Shown: positions 43,281 to 50,945 of the stretch, in pieces
How the letters are laid out: every line of letters starts with the position of its first letter
How positions within the stretch are numbered: position 1 is the first letter of the stretch
Origin: an uncultured Granulosicoccaceae bacterium
GTDB taxonomy: Bacteria > Pseudomonadota > Gammaproteobacteria > Granulosicoccales > Granulosicoccaceae
Direction of reading: 5' to 3'
DNA length: 64,000 nucleotides
NCBI GenBank assembly: GCA_937922675.1
Contig: CALAJN010000014.1
Span: 248,001-312,000, forward strand
The notes under the pieces: generated by a model
The model's database searches: none
What the model was told of the DNA's origin: nothing
What the model saw: only the letters and a program-made list of their open reading frames with translations
Made by a program: the position numbers and the translations under genes

Positions 43281-44323
43281 TGAGCCAGCGAGGATCGTGG
43301 CTGGCAGCTGGCGTCTGTGCGGTGCTCCTGCTGGCGGCTGCGATCCTCGCCTTTGCTCCAGGTAGTAACTCGTCCTCGGTCGAACTCGTGGAACGAGGGC
43401 CGAGCGAGTCGCCAAAATCCGAGCCATCACCTTTTGCAACGCTCGGTCAAAGTCCCGAGGACGAGGCGTCAGGACTGGACGCCGCTGACATCGCGGCAAC
43501 ACCATTGCAAACGGGGCTGCCGGCCAGGCCGGCTGATGAGGAGCCAGTTGCACAGTTGCAAGAGCAACTTCCACCTGTCGATGTGCGCGAAATCGCGCAA
43601 CAGCCACTCACCGATGATGAGTTCGAGTCCTTGGTGGAGCGGCTTCGCTCGGACCCGGCCTTGCTTGCAGCATTGATCGATGAATCCCGCTCCCAGGTTG
43701 ACCCCGAGAGGCTGACATGGTTGTTGCGCTTGCTTGGTGATGTTGATGATCCAGCTGTCGTTGCTCTCGCGACCGAGTTTGTCTACAGCGGAGACCCCGC
43801 TCAGCGCCGACTTGGGCTCGATCTGATGAAGCGTGTCAGACCGGGTGACCCGGATGTGCTTGCCAGCGTCTCCGACTTGCTTTCGACCGAGGTTGACGGG
43901 CAGGTGCTGGTGCCCGCTCTGACCGCACTGGCTCGGCCGGGTGATGTAGATGACAGCACGCGCGCGTCGTTGGTATCGCAGGTGGCGATACTAGCGGATC
44001 ACGCAGACCCGTCTGTACGGCGCGGCAGTCTGACGATTCTGTCTCGATGGAGCAATGATTCAAGCTATACACCGCAACTGCTAGCGGGGCTTGACGATGT
44101 CGATGAGTCGGTGCGTAAAGCCGCCGCCTTTGCCTTTGTGGGTCATGAGGATGCGTCTGCTCACGTGCGATACCGTCTGATGACGACAGCTGATGACAAT
44201 CTCAGAAGTGAGGCCACGCGCAGGGGTGCGATTCTGGCGCTCAAACGTATGCCGCTTGAGCCGGATGAACGTGCCCGCGTCATGGCGATTGAGCGAGCTC
44301 TGGATAGCCGACCGATTCGCTAG
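43280..44323 (+). CDS. HEAT-repeat protein with N-terminal membrane anchor
   Basis: 347 residues, translationally coupled to the lipoprotein (TGATG overlap). One hydrophobic segment (LAAGVCAVLLLAAAILAFAPG) near the N-terminus anchors or exports it; a proline- and glutamate-rich linker runs to about residue 115. From there helical pairs repeat about every 30-35 residues (LTWLLRLLGDVDDPAVVALATEFV, DPAQRRLGLDLMKRV, DPSVRRGSLTILSRW, DESVRKAAAFAFVGH, LRSEATRRGAILAL), the HEAT pattern. It is a probable periplasmic scaffold working with the peptidoglycan-binding lipoprotein. Confidence 0.75.
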   Translation: MSQRGSWLAAGVCAVLLLAAAILAFAPGSNSSSVELVERGPSESPKSEPSPFATLGQSPEDEASGLDAADIAATPLQTGLPARPADEEPVAQLQEQLPPVDVREIAQQPLTDDEFESLVERLRSDPALLAALIDESRSQVDPERLTWLLRLLGDVDDPAVVALATEFVYSGDPAQRRLGLDLMKRVRPGDPDVLASVSDLLSTEVDGQVLVPALTALARPGDVDDSTRASLVSQVAILADHADPSVRRGSLTILSRWSNDSSYTPQLLAGLDDVDESVRKAAAFAFVGHEDASAHVRYRLMTTADDNLRSEATRRGAILALKRMPLEPDERARVMAIERALDSRPIR

Positions 44324-44344
44324 GCAATATAATTGTCCGACACG

Positions 44345-45598
44345 ATGGTGTTGTGTCAGGCGCCCCAAAGTGAGAGTCTGATCGCCCCGACCATATATAC
44401 GCGTCCAGCCTTGCCATCTTCTTCAGCTACAGCAGTTGCAGTTATCGCTGAGGCGGAAGTCGCGGCGCGACGCTTCGCCGGAATCGCATGGCAGGTCGAA
44501 CACACGGGGCACGTTGTCGAGTGCGGTGCGCGCGGGTATGTGGATCACGCCTTGTCCTGCCCTTTGCCGGCAGACGCGATCTACCGTATCTATTCGATGA
44601 CCAAGCCTGTGGTCTCCTTGCTTGCGTGTATGTTGGTTGATGAGGGCAAGTTGGCCCTCGACACGCCGGTATCACATTATCTGAGTGAGTTCGGGAAGGC
44701 GGGTGTCTTGCATGACAACGGAACGCAGGTCGCCAGCGAACGCGAGGCCACAATCGAGGACTTGCTGACCCACAAGGCCGGGCTGTCCTATGACTTCATG
44801 CCAGGTTGCCCAGTGGCTGCCCTGTATCGAGAAGCCGGCTTCTTTGCTGATGGATCACGTTCACTGGAAGCTTTGGCGCTCGAGCTCGCGGCCCTTCCCC
44901 TCGCCAGGCAACCGGGTGCTGGGTGGTATTACAGCTATGGCACTGATGTGCTGGCAGCAATTGTTCAATCCGTGCTGGATCGTCCACTGGGTGAATGTTT
45001 GCAGCGTCACTTGTTTGGTCCTCTGGGGATGACAGAAACAGGCTTTGGGGTGTCGCCGGATGCCAGGAACCGAATAGCGGACGTGTTTGGGGCGCGTGAT
45101 CTGAATGTTGAGTTCGTTGATGATAACGAGCCTCAAGTGCTCAATGCCATGCATGTTGAGCTCAGCTACCCGAGTGATCGTGCGGACACCTTTGCACGCG
45201 GTGGCCTGGGTCTGTTCTCTACCCGCGACGACTATGCATGTTTCATCCGGTGCCTCGTTGATGGCGTCACAGATGATGGCGAGCGCTTGATCTCTCAAGT
45301 TGCCCTGGATGATGCCTGGCGTAACCGCCTGACAGCGTCTCAGCGTCCGATCCGCATCGCTGAGCGCAGTTTTCCAGGTTATGGCTGGGGATTGCTGGGG
45401 CGGGTGATGGTGGACACCGACGCGATAAGTGATCCGATATCGCCGGGCGAGGGTGGCTGGTCCGGTGCCGCCTCGACCTGGTTCTGGGTAGACCGCAAAC
45501 GCAAGTTCACCGGGGTGATCCTGGCGCAATACCTGGGTGCGCAGGTGCACCTTGGTGAGCTCATGCAGTCCGCAGCCTATTCGGATTACATCGCTTGA
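44345..45598 (+). CDS. Beta-lactamase/serine hydrolase family protein (class C fold)
   Basis: About 417 residues with no obvious signal peptide, so it is more likely an esterase or cytoplasmic hydrolase than a drug-resistance enzyme. The nucleophile motif is SMTK (IYRIYSMTKPVVSLLACMLVDEGKLALDTPV) near residue 85, the second motif is YSY in GWYYSYGTDVLAAIV near 190, and a C-terminal GGWSGAASTWFWVD stands where the KTG/HxG motif is expected. The open frame has a TTG at 44333 and an ATG at 44345; the ATG is chosen though no ribosome site is clear. The best-known relatives are EstB-type esterases. Confidence 0.86.
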   Translation: MVLCQAPQSESLIAPTIYTRPALPSSSATAVAVIAEAEVAARRFAGIAWQVEHTGHVVECGARGYVDHALSCPLPADAIYRIYSMTKPVVSLLACMLVDEGKLALDTPVSHYLSEFGKAGVLHDNGTQVASEREATIEDLLTHKAGLSYDFMPGCPVAALYREAGFFADGSRSLEALALELAALPLARQPGAGWYYSYGTDVLAAIVQSVLDRPLGECLQRHLFGPLGMTETGFGVSPDARNRIADVFGARDLNVEFVDDNEPQVLNAMHVELSYPSDRADTFARGGLGLFSTRDDYACFIRCLVDGVTDDGERLISQVALDDAWRNRLTASQRPIRIAERSFPGYGWGLLGRVMVDTDAISDPISPGEGGWSGAASTWFWVDRKRKFTGVILAQYLGAQVHLGELMQSAAYSDYIA

Positions 45599-45693
45599 AG
45601 CGACAAGCGGCTGAGTAAAACGTTAGGCTCGCACCGGGCCGTTCGCTGATGTCATTGTCGGCCCGTTCGTCGGCTTTGGTGTTTTTCTGATAG

Positions 45694-46806
45694 TCAGGCA
45701 GCGTCTATCAAGGTTTGCGCTCGCTGTGCGGTGGCGTCGCGCTCCTTTTGCTCGTGCTCTCGATTACGCTGGGTATCGGTCTCGGGCCACCCTTGTGCAT
45801 GGCGTGATACCAGGTCTGCAAGAAAGCGGATATGGTCTGCTCGATCATTCAAACAGGAGATGTACTGAAACCGCTTGCCACCACTTTCCACGAAATATTC
45901 GTGATTCTCACCACTGATCTCTTCAATGGTCTCCAGACAATCTGCCGAGAAGGCCGGACTGATGATGTCGATCGAGGTGATGCCCTCTCCCGGCAGCTGT
46001 TTCATCGTCTCGTCGCAGTAAGGGCGCAGCCACTCCTCACGTCCAACCCGTGACTGGAACACCACTCGATACTTATCCGGCCCCAGCCCCAAGGCCTCGG
46101 CAAGCTGACGCGTGGTCTTGTGGCAAAGGCAGTGGTAGGGGTCACCGTTGAGCAGGTAGCGTTTCGGGATGCCGTGGTACGAGGTCACCAATAACTCACC
46201 GCGCCCGTGCTGCTCCCAACTCTCGCGTACGCTAGCAGCGAGCGCCTCGATATAGGCGGGCTCATCCGAGAACTGATTGATAAAGCGTAGCTCTGGAATC
46301 CAGCGCGTGCGTTGCAGGCAGCTTGTGACTTCGTCAAACACTGATGCTGTTGTCGTGCCAGAGTACTGTGGGTACATCGGGAGCACCACCAGGCGACGCA
46401 CGTCGGCCTCACGCAACTCGGCAAGGGCTGATTCAATACTCGGATTGCCGTAGCGCATACCAAGCGCAACAACCACATCGTCACCGTAGCGCGCCTCGAG
46501 CTCCTTGCCCAATGCGGCCTTCTGTTTGCGCGAAATGTCGAGCAGTGGCGATCCTGTCTCCTCGGACCAGACCTCTTGGTAGGCCTTCGCGCTACGTGGC
46601 GGGCGGATGCGCAGGATGACCAGGTGCAAGAGCGTCAGCCACAGCCAGCGCGGTAGCTCGATGATGCGCGGATCACTTAGAAACTCCGCCAGATAGCGTC
46701 GTACCGGGCCAGTCTCCGCAGCCTCCGGTGTGCCAAGGTTGACTAACAAAACGCCCAGGCGCGGGCGCGTACCGTGCTGGTAGTCCGGCGTGCCGATGTA
46801 TTTCAT
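45694..46806 (-). CDS. hemH: Ferrochelatase
   Basis: Inserts Fe(II) into protoporphyrin IX, the last step of haem synthesis. The protein has 370 residues from ATG 46806. Diagnostic stretches are GVLLVNLGTPEAAE near residue 18, YGNPSIESAL, LPMYPQYSGTTTASVFD, the active-site His in LLVTSYHGIPKRY, and the Glu of PAFSADCLETIEEI. A 25-residue hydrophilic, glutamine- and arginine-rich tail ends the protein. The frame is open upstream to 47337 but the extra codons are low-complexity Arg/Pro and probably not translated. Confidence 0.95.
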   Translation of the reverse strand: MKYIGTPDYQHGTRPRLGVLLVNLGTPEAAETGPVRRYLAEFLSDPRIIELPRWLWLTLLHLVILRIRPPRSAKAYQEVWSEETGSPLLDISRKQKAALGKELEARYGDDVVVALGMRYGNPSIESALAELREADVRRLVVLPMYPQYSGTTTASVFDEVTSCLQRTRWIPELRFINQFSDEPAYIEALAASVRESWEQHGRGELLVTSYHGIPKRYLLNGDPYHCLCHKTTRQLAEALGLGPDKYRVVFQSRVGREEWLRPYCDETMKQLPGEGITSIDIISPAFSADCLETIEEISGENHEYFVESGGKRFQYISCLNDRADHIRFLADLVSRHAQGWPETDTQRNREHEQKERDATAQRAQTLIDAA

Positions 46807-47108
46807 GTAGCGATTAAGTATCCGGGATGGCTGATAGCGGGTCTCCCTAAAATATGTACGGGCCGATTGGCCCTTGGATCGACGCGCCAGGAAGATGACT
46901 TGTTGATGGCGGAAGATGGCGCTGGCACTCTGTGGTGTCCCACACAGGTTCGTTTGGCCGCTGGGTCTGATCCAGCGAGCCGCCTCGGCGGTTGGCACAG
47001 ATCCGGGCCATCGCGTAGCATCCGACCGTGGCGCCCGCGGGCGACAGCTACACAGTATAAGACACCCTTGCATACACCTCCGATACAAGTTGAGTTGACC
47101 CTGGCGGT
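46807..47108. other. Divergent promoter interval between hemH and pntA
   Basis: About 300 bases with no recognisable gene, RNA or repeat. It should hold the promoters for hemH (minus) and the transhydrogenase genes (plus). Open frames on both strands are shadows without ribosome sites. Confidence 0.5.
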
Positions 47109-48737
47109 ATGACAGTTTCTGTGGCAATCCCGCTGGAGACGCGCCCCGACGAGCGTCGGGTCGCGTTGATCCCCAAGCTGGTCGAGCGTTTGCGTAACTC
47201 TGGCGCGAGGGTGCGCATTCAGTCGGGCGCCGCGCGTAATGCCGGGTATCACGATGGCGATTGGTCAGAGGTCGACATCCTTGACGATTTCGCCTCGCTT
47301 GTTTCCGGCGTGGACATTGTCGCCAAGGTGGCCCCACCCACCCTTGAAGAAGTGACTCAGATGCCGCGCGGTGTCGTTCTCATCTGTCTGATGTCGGCGT
47401 TTCAGCATCTGGAGGTCGTCGCCGCGCTACGCGAACGGCACATCACCACGCTCGCCATGGACCATGTGCCGCGAATGACCCGGGCTCGATCCATGAACGC
47501 CGTTGCCTCGCAGGCAACCATTGCGGGTTACAAGGCTGCGTTGTTGGCCGCAGAGCTGTCGCCGCGTTTGTTCCCGATGCTGACCACCGCGGCCGGTACA
47601 GTGAAACCTGCGCTGGTTGTCGTCATCGGTGCCGGTGTGGCAGGACTTCAAGCGATTGCAACTGCACGACGGCTAGGGGCGCGGGTTGAGGCCTATGATA
47701 TTCGGCGTGCTGCTCGTGAACGCATAGAGTCGCTGGGTGCGAGCATGATTGATACCGGTATCGTTGCGGAAGGATCTGACGGGCTGGCTCGGGCCTTACG
47801 CCGGGATGAGCGCCAGCAGCAGATCGATGTGCTCGGTGAGCGTTTGTCCAAGGCGCATGCTGTCATCTGCGCAGCTTCAATCCCGGGGCGACCCGCACCG
47901 CGTATCGTGACCGCCGAAATGGTGTCGCGCATGTTGCCGGATACTGTCATTGTCGACATGGCTGCTGCTACCGGTGGCAATTGTGAACTGACCCGTCCGG
48001 GCGAGCAGTACGAACATGGCGATGTACTGATCAGCGGGCCGCTAAATCTGCCAAGTCACGGTGCGGTACATGCCAGTGGCATGTACGCCCGCAACGTGGT
48101 CAATCTGATGTCGCTTGTGGTGCGTGATGGCCGTATCAGCCTCGATCCAGGTGACGAAATCGTTGCGCGAGTGGTATTGACTCATGCGGGACACGTGCAT
48201 CACTTGCCAACAGCAGGCTTGCTAGGCCTGTCCTCGGTGCCCTTTGGCGAGGTTGATCACGCGCGCGAAGATGAGGAGGTTCCCGATGACGGTGATGACT
48301 GGCTGTCAGGCAGTGATGAGGCTGAGTCTGACGAGCCTGTCGCGGCAACCAAGCTTGAGGAGGACGGCGTTCATCGGGCGGAGCTGTCGGCTGCACCTGC
48401 ACTCGAGCGTGAGACTGATCGAGAGGCTGAGCCATCACATGAGCCATTGCATGAGACGGAACCTGAGCCTGAAATTCTGCCGGAAAGTCAGTTTGCATCC
48501 GGGCATGACGCGGATCGTGAACCCGATGATTTCACTGTGATCAACGGCATTGGGCCAGCCTTGCAAAAACGTCTACGTGGGTTTGGCGTGCGTTATTTCA
48601 GCGATCTGGCTGCGCTGGATGCTGATGGCATCGAACGCTTGTCAGCGCAGCTTGAATTGGATGACGAAATGACTGAAGGCGACTGGGTAGGACAGGCGGC
48701 GCGCCTCGTGTCATCAAACAGCAGCAGCTCCTCATGA
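47109..48737 (+). CDS. pntA: NAD(P) transhydrogenase subunit alpha, part 1, with helix-hairpin-helix tail
   Basis: NAD(H)-binding component (domain I) of the proton-translocating transhydrogenase, 542 residues. The core of about 380 residues starts VAIPLETRPDERRVALIPKLVERL; the NAD site is VIGAGVAGLQAIATARRLGARVEAYDIRRA, and MDHVPRMTRARSMNAVASQATIAGYKAAL is the conserved RQD-loop region. Beyond the core there is an acidic linker of about 85 residues, then a domain (FTVINGIGPALQKRLRGFGVRYFSDLAAL) that looks like a helix-hairpin-helix. This tail is not in the Escherichia coli enzyme. The next gene overlaps the stop codon (ATGA). Confidence 0.93.
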   Translation: MTVSVAIPLETRPDERRVALIPKLVERLRNSGARVRIQSGAARNAGYHDGDWSEVDILDDFASLVSGVDIVAKVAPPTLEEVTQMPRGVVLICLMSAFQHLEVVAALRERHITTLAMDHVPRMTRARSMNAVASQATIAGYKAALLAAELSPRLFPMLTTAAGTVKPALVVVIGAGVAGLQAIATARRLGARVEAYDIRRAARERIESLGASMIDTGIVAEGSDGLARALRRDERQQQIDVLGERLSKAHAVICAASIPGRPAPRIVTAEMVSRMLPDTVIVDMAAATGGNCELTRPGEQYEHGDVLISGPLNLPSHGAVHASGMYARNVVNLMSLVVRDGRISLDPGDEIVARVVLTHAGHVHHLPTAGLLGLSSVPFGEVDHAREDEEVPDDGDDWLSGSDEAESDEPVAATKLEEDGVHRAELSAAPALERETDREAEPSHEPLHETEPEPEILPESQFASGHDADREPDDFTVINGIGPALQKRLRGFGVRYFSDLAALDADGIERLSAQLELDDEMTEGDWVGQAARLVSSNSSSSS

Positions 48738-49051
48738 TTGGCCTTGAAGCTTTCTACATCGCAGGTCTGGCAACACTTGCAGGCTACCTGCTGATAGGGC
48801 GGGTACCTTCGGTGCTGTTTACCCCGCTGCTGGCGGGTGCGAGTTTTGTGCACGGTATCGTGCTTGTGGGCGCACTACTGTTGCTCGGCTCGGCTGAAGA
48901 CACGGTGGCGCGAGTTATTGGTGTGCTCGCTGTGATTGCTGCCACGGTCAACGTCGTTGGCGGATACATCGTCATGCGACGCCTGTTTGCAATACACGCA
49001 GGCGAAAGAGGCCCGTCGCGCGCGCGAGTGAAAATTGATCATGACCGTTGA
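48734..49051 (+). CDS. pntAB: NAD(P) transhydrogenase subunit alpha, part 2 (membrane)
   Basis: Membrane part of domain II, 105 residues with three hydrophobic segments. The typical sequence is TPLLAGASFVHGIVLVGALLLL and VIGVLAVIAATVNVVGGYIVMRRL. In Escherichia coli this is fused to the end of PntA; here it is a separate gene, as in many alphaproteobacteria and other bacteria. It overlaps the start of pntB by 11 bases. Confidence 0.93.
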   Translation: MIGLEAFYIAGLATLAGYLLIGRVPSVLFTPLLAGASFVHGIVLVGALLLLGSAEDTVARVIGVLAVIAATVNVVGGYIVMRRLFAIHAGERGPSRARVKIDHDR

Positions 49052-50477
49052 TCTTTCCTTGTTGGTTGGTATTGTCTGGCTGATTGCTACGGCATTTCTG
49101 GTCACTGGGCTTCGTCGTATGGCGGCGTTGCGCACGGCCTTGCGGGGCGTGCGAAGCGCGGCGATAGGCATGGGTCTTTCAGTGGCTGCGGCACTGGCCT
49201 ACTTTGTTGGCGGTTTGAATGTGGTGCTTGCCTTTGTCGCAATGGCTGTGGGTGCGATGCTGGCTACAAGTCTTGCTGGTCGTGCCTCTGCCTCTGATTC
49301 ATTTCGCCTCATAGCGCTGGTGAATGCGTTTGGAGGGGCGGCTGCAACCTTGTTGGCCTCGGCTCACCTGATCACCGACAGGAGTGCCGAGGGCGATGGC
49401 GCATTGGGCAGTACCGATACAGCTCTTCTGGCCAAACTGTCCGTTGCGCCTGCAGTATCTGTTGTTGCGTTGTTGTGCGGCGCTGTCGTGTGTGGTGGGT
49501 CGGCGATGGCGTGGCGGCGTCTGTCAACGGGTGAGGCCGCTCGCAACAGTTTTGCCTCGCATCAGACCGCTTATCTTGTCAATGGCGCCTTCATGTTGCT
49601 ATTGGCTCTGTTGCTGGGAGCATCGAATTCACCTCATCCGATTCTTCTGAGTTTGCTTGCGATTGCAGCATTCGGTTTTGGTATCTCGATGAGCTTGCCG
49701 ATCGGCACCAGTGATATGCCGGTATTGATCGCCTTGTTCAACGCGCTGGCAGGCCTGGCTGTAGCGCTCGATGGGTTGGTGCTCGACCAGCCCTCAATGC
49801 TGGTGGCAGGCGCGATGGTCTTTGCTGCCGGCACCTTGCTGACCCGCTTGACGGCCCGTAGCATGAACAGGCGCTTGAGCGACATCATGTATTCAGGCTT
49901 TGGTATCGAGCGTGTCGAGCGTAGCGTCGGTGCGGATCCGGACCAGATGAACCCGATTGACGCCTCAGAGGCCGCGGTTTCGCTGGGTTACGCGAATCAG
50001 GTCGTGATCGTGCCGGGCTACGGTATGGCGGTGTCTCAGTCGCACCACAAATTGCGTGAACTGACTCAGTTGTTGTCCGAGCGTGACGTAAAAACGCGTT
50101 TTGCCATCCATCCTGTGGCCGGCCGTTTGCCAGGACACATGAACATTCTGCTGGCAGAGGCGGGTGTGCCGTACGAGCAGATCGTGGATGCAAATGACAT
50201 CAATGCCGAGTTTGAAACGGTTGATGTGGCTCTGGTGGTCGGTGCTGATGACATCGTCAATCCGCGCGCGCGTGGCAGTGAGGGCGGTGAGCTCGAGGGG
50301 TTGAATGTGGTGGCTGCCGATCAGGCGAAGCGTGTCATCGTGCTCAGGCGAGGTAACGGGATCGGTCATTCCGGGCTCGATAATCCTCTGATGGTTGCGC
50401 CCAATACGCGTGTGATGTTTGGTGATGCGCGTGAGTCACTTGAGGCGCTGATCGCCGAGGTCAAGACCCTCGATTGA
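49041..50477 (+). CDS. pntB: NAD(P) transhydrogenase subunit beta
   Basis: Carries the remaining membrane segments of domain II and the NADP(H)-binding domain III; 478 residues. The membrane part spans about residues 1-270 with nine segments. The soluble domain has VVIVPGYGMAVSQSHHKLRELTQLL, RFAIHPVAGRLPGHMNILLAEAGVPYEQI, VALVVGADDIVNPRAR and IVLRRGNGIGHSGLDNPL, all diagnostic. Together with the two alpha components it uses the proton gradient to make NADPH from NADH. ATG 49041 is chosen over an in-frame TTG at 49035. Confidence 0.95.
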   Translation: MTVDLSLLVGIVWLIATAFLVTGLRRMAALRTALRGVRSAAIGMGLSVAAALAYFVGGLNVVLAFVAMAVGAMLATSLAGRASASDSFRLIALVNAFGGAAATLLASAHLITDRSAEGDGALGSTDTALLAKLSVAPAVSVVALLCGAVVCGGSAMAWRRLSTGEAARNSFASHQTAYLVNGAFMLLLALLLGASNSPHPILLSLLAIAAFGFGISMSLPIGTSDMPVLIALFNALAGLAVALDGLVLDQPSMLVAGAMVFAAGTLLTRLTARSMNRRLSDIMYSGFGIERVERSVGADPDQMNPIDASEAAVSLGYANQVVIVPGYGMAVSQSHHKLRELTQLLSERDVKTRFAIHPVAGRLPGHMNILLAEAGVPYEQIVDANDINAEFETVDVALVVGADDIVNPRARGSEGGELEGLNVVAADQAKRVIVLRRGNGIGHSGLDNPLMVAPNTRVMFGDARESLEALIAEVKTLD

Positions 50478-50719
50478 GGTGAGTAAACGGGCAGCCCCCA
50501 AGCACCGGATCTGGAGGCCGCTGACAACCGGCAATCACAGCCTGTCGTGTCGTAATATTGGCGTTGAACGCGTGTATTTGGTAGGTTTTTCCAATCTCTT
50601 ATGCACACGGTCAAAAACCGCTTGCCGAGTCTCTTTGCTTCGTGTAGATGACGGAGTTGTGGCCGAGAAAGGTGCTGTAAACTGTTGTTTAATAAAAGAA
50701 TATGTCAGTTGGTCAATTT

Positions 50720-50810
50720 TTGTCCACTTTTTGATCAGCCTGCTAGCGTCGGCTTGGCAGGACCAATTCCATAATGTACTCACAGGGTTGTCCACAGATT
50801 GTGTGGATAA
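50720..50810. promoter_or_regulatory. DnaA-box cluster upstream of priA
   Basis: TTGTCCACA (50788-50796) and, inverted, TGTGGATAA (50802-50810, exactly TTATCCACA on the other strand) face each other five bases apart; a looser TTGTCCACT lies at 50720-50728. The surroundings are AT-rich. This is in the interval between pntB and priA, which has no other recognisable gene. It could be a DnaA-responsive promoter element for priA. Confidence 0.55.
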
Positions 50811-50945
50811 CGGGTATAAATCGATCGCCAGTCGAACACTGCTCCTCAAGTGAGTCCGAGACCGAGCCGCGAGAGTGGGTCCAAAGCGCCTGAATCAGCT
50901 CTCGAAATGCCTTCTGATTTGCTCGCCGTGCGGACACCCTCAGAC

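Noticed and set aside
44345-45598. An antibiotic-resistance beta-lactamase
   Set aside because: There is no signal peptide and the third motif is not a normal KTG; it fits the broad serine hydrolase/esterase group better.
46807-47337. N-terminal extension of ferrochelatase to 547 residues
   Set aside because: The extra residues are Arg/Pro/Gln low complexity, overlap pntA on the other strand, and ferrochelatase normally starts just before GVLLVNLGTP.
50720-50820. A chromosomal replication origin (oriC)
   Set aside because: Only two good DnaA boxes, and none of the usual neighbours (dnaA, dnaN, rpmH, gidA, parAB) are present.
50479-50853. A 124-codon frame between pntB and priA
   Set aside because: No ribosome site or family likeness; the region looks like a promoter with DnaA-box-like sites.
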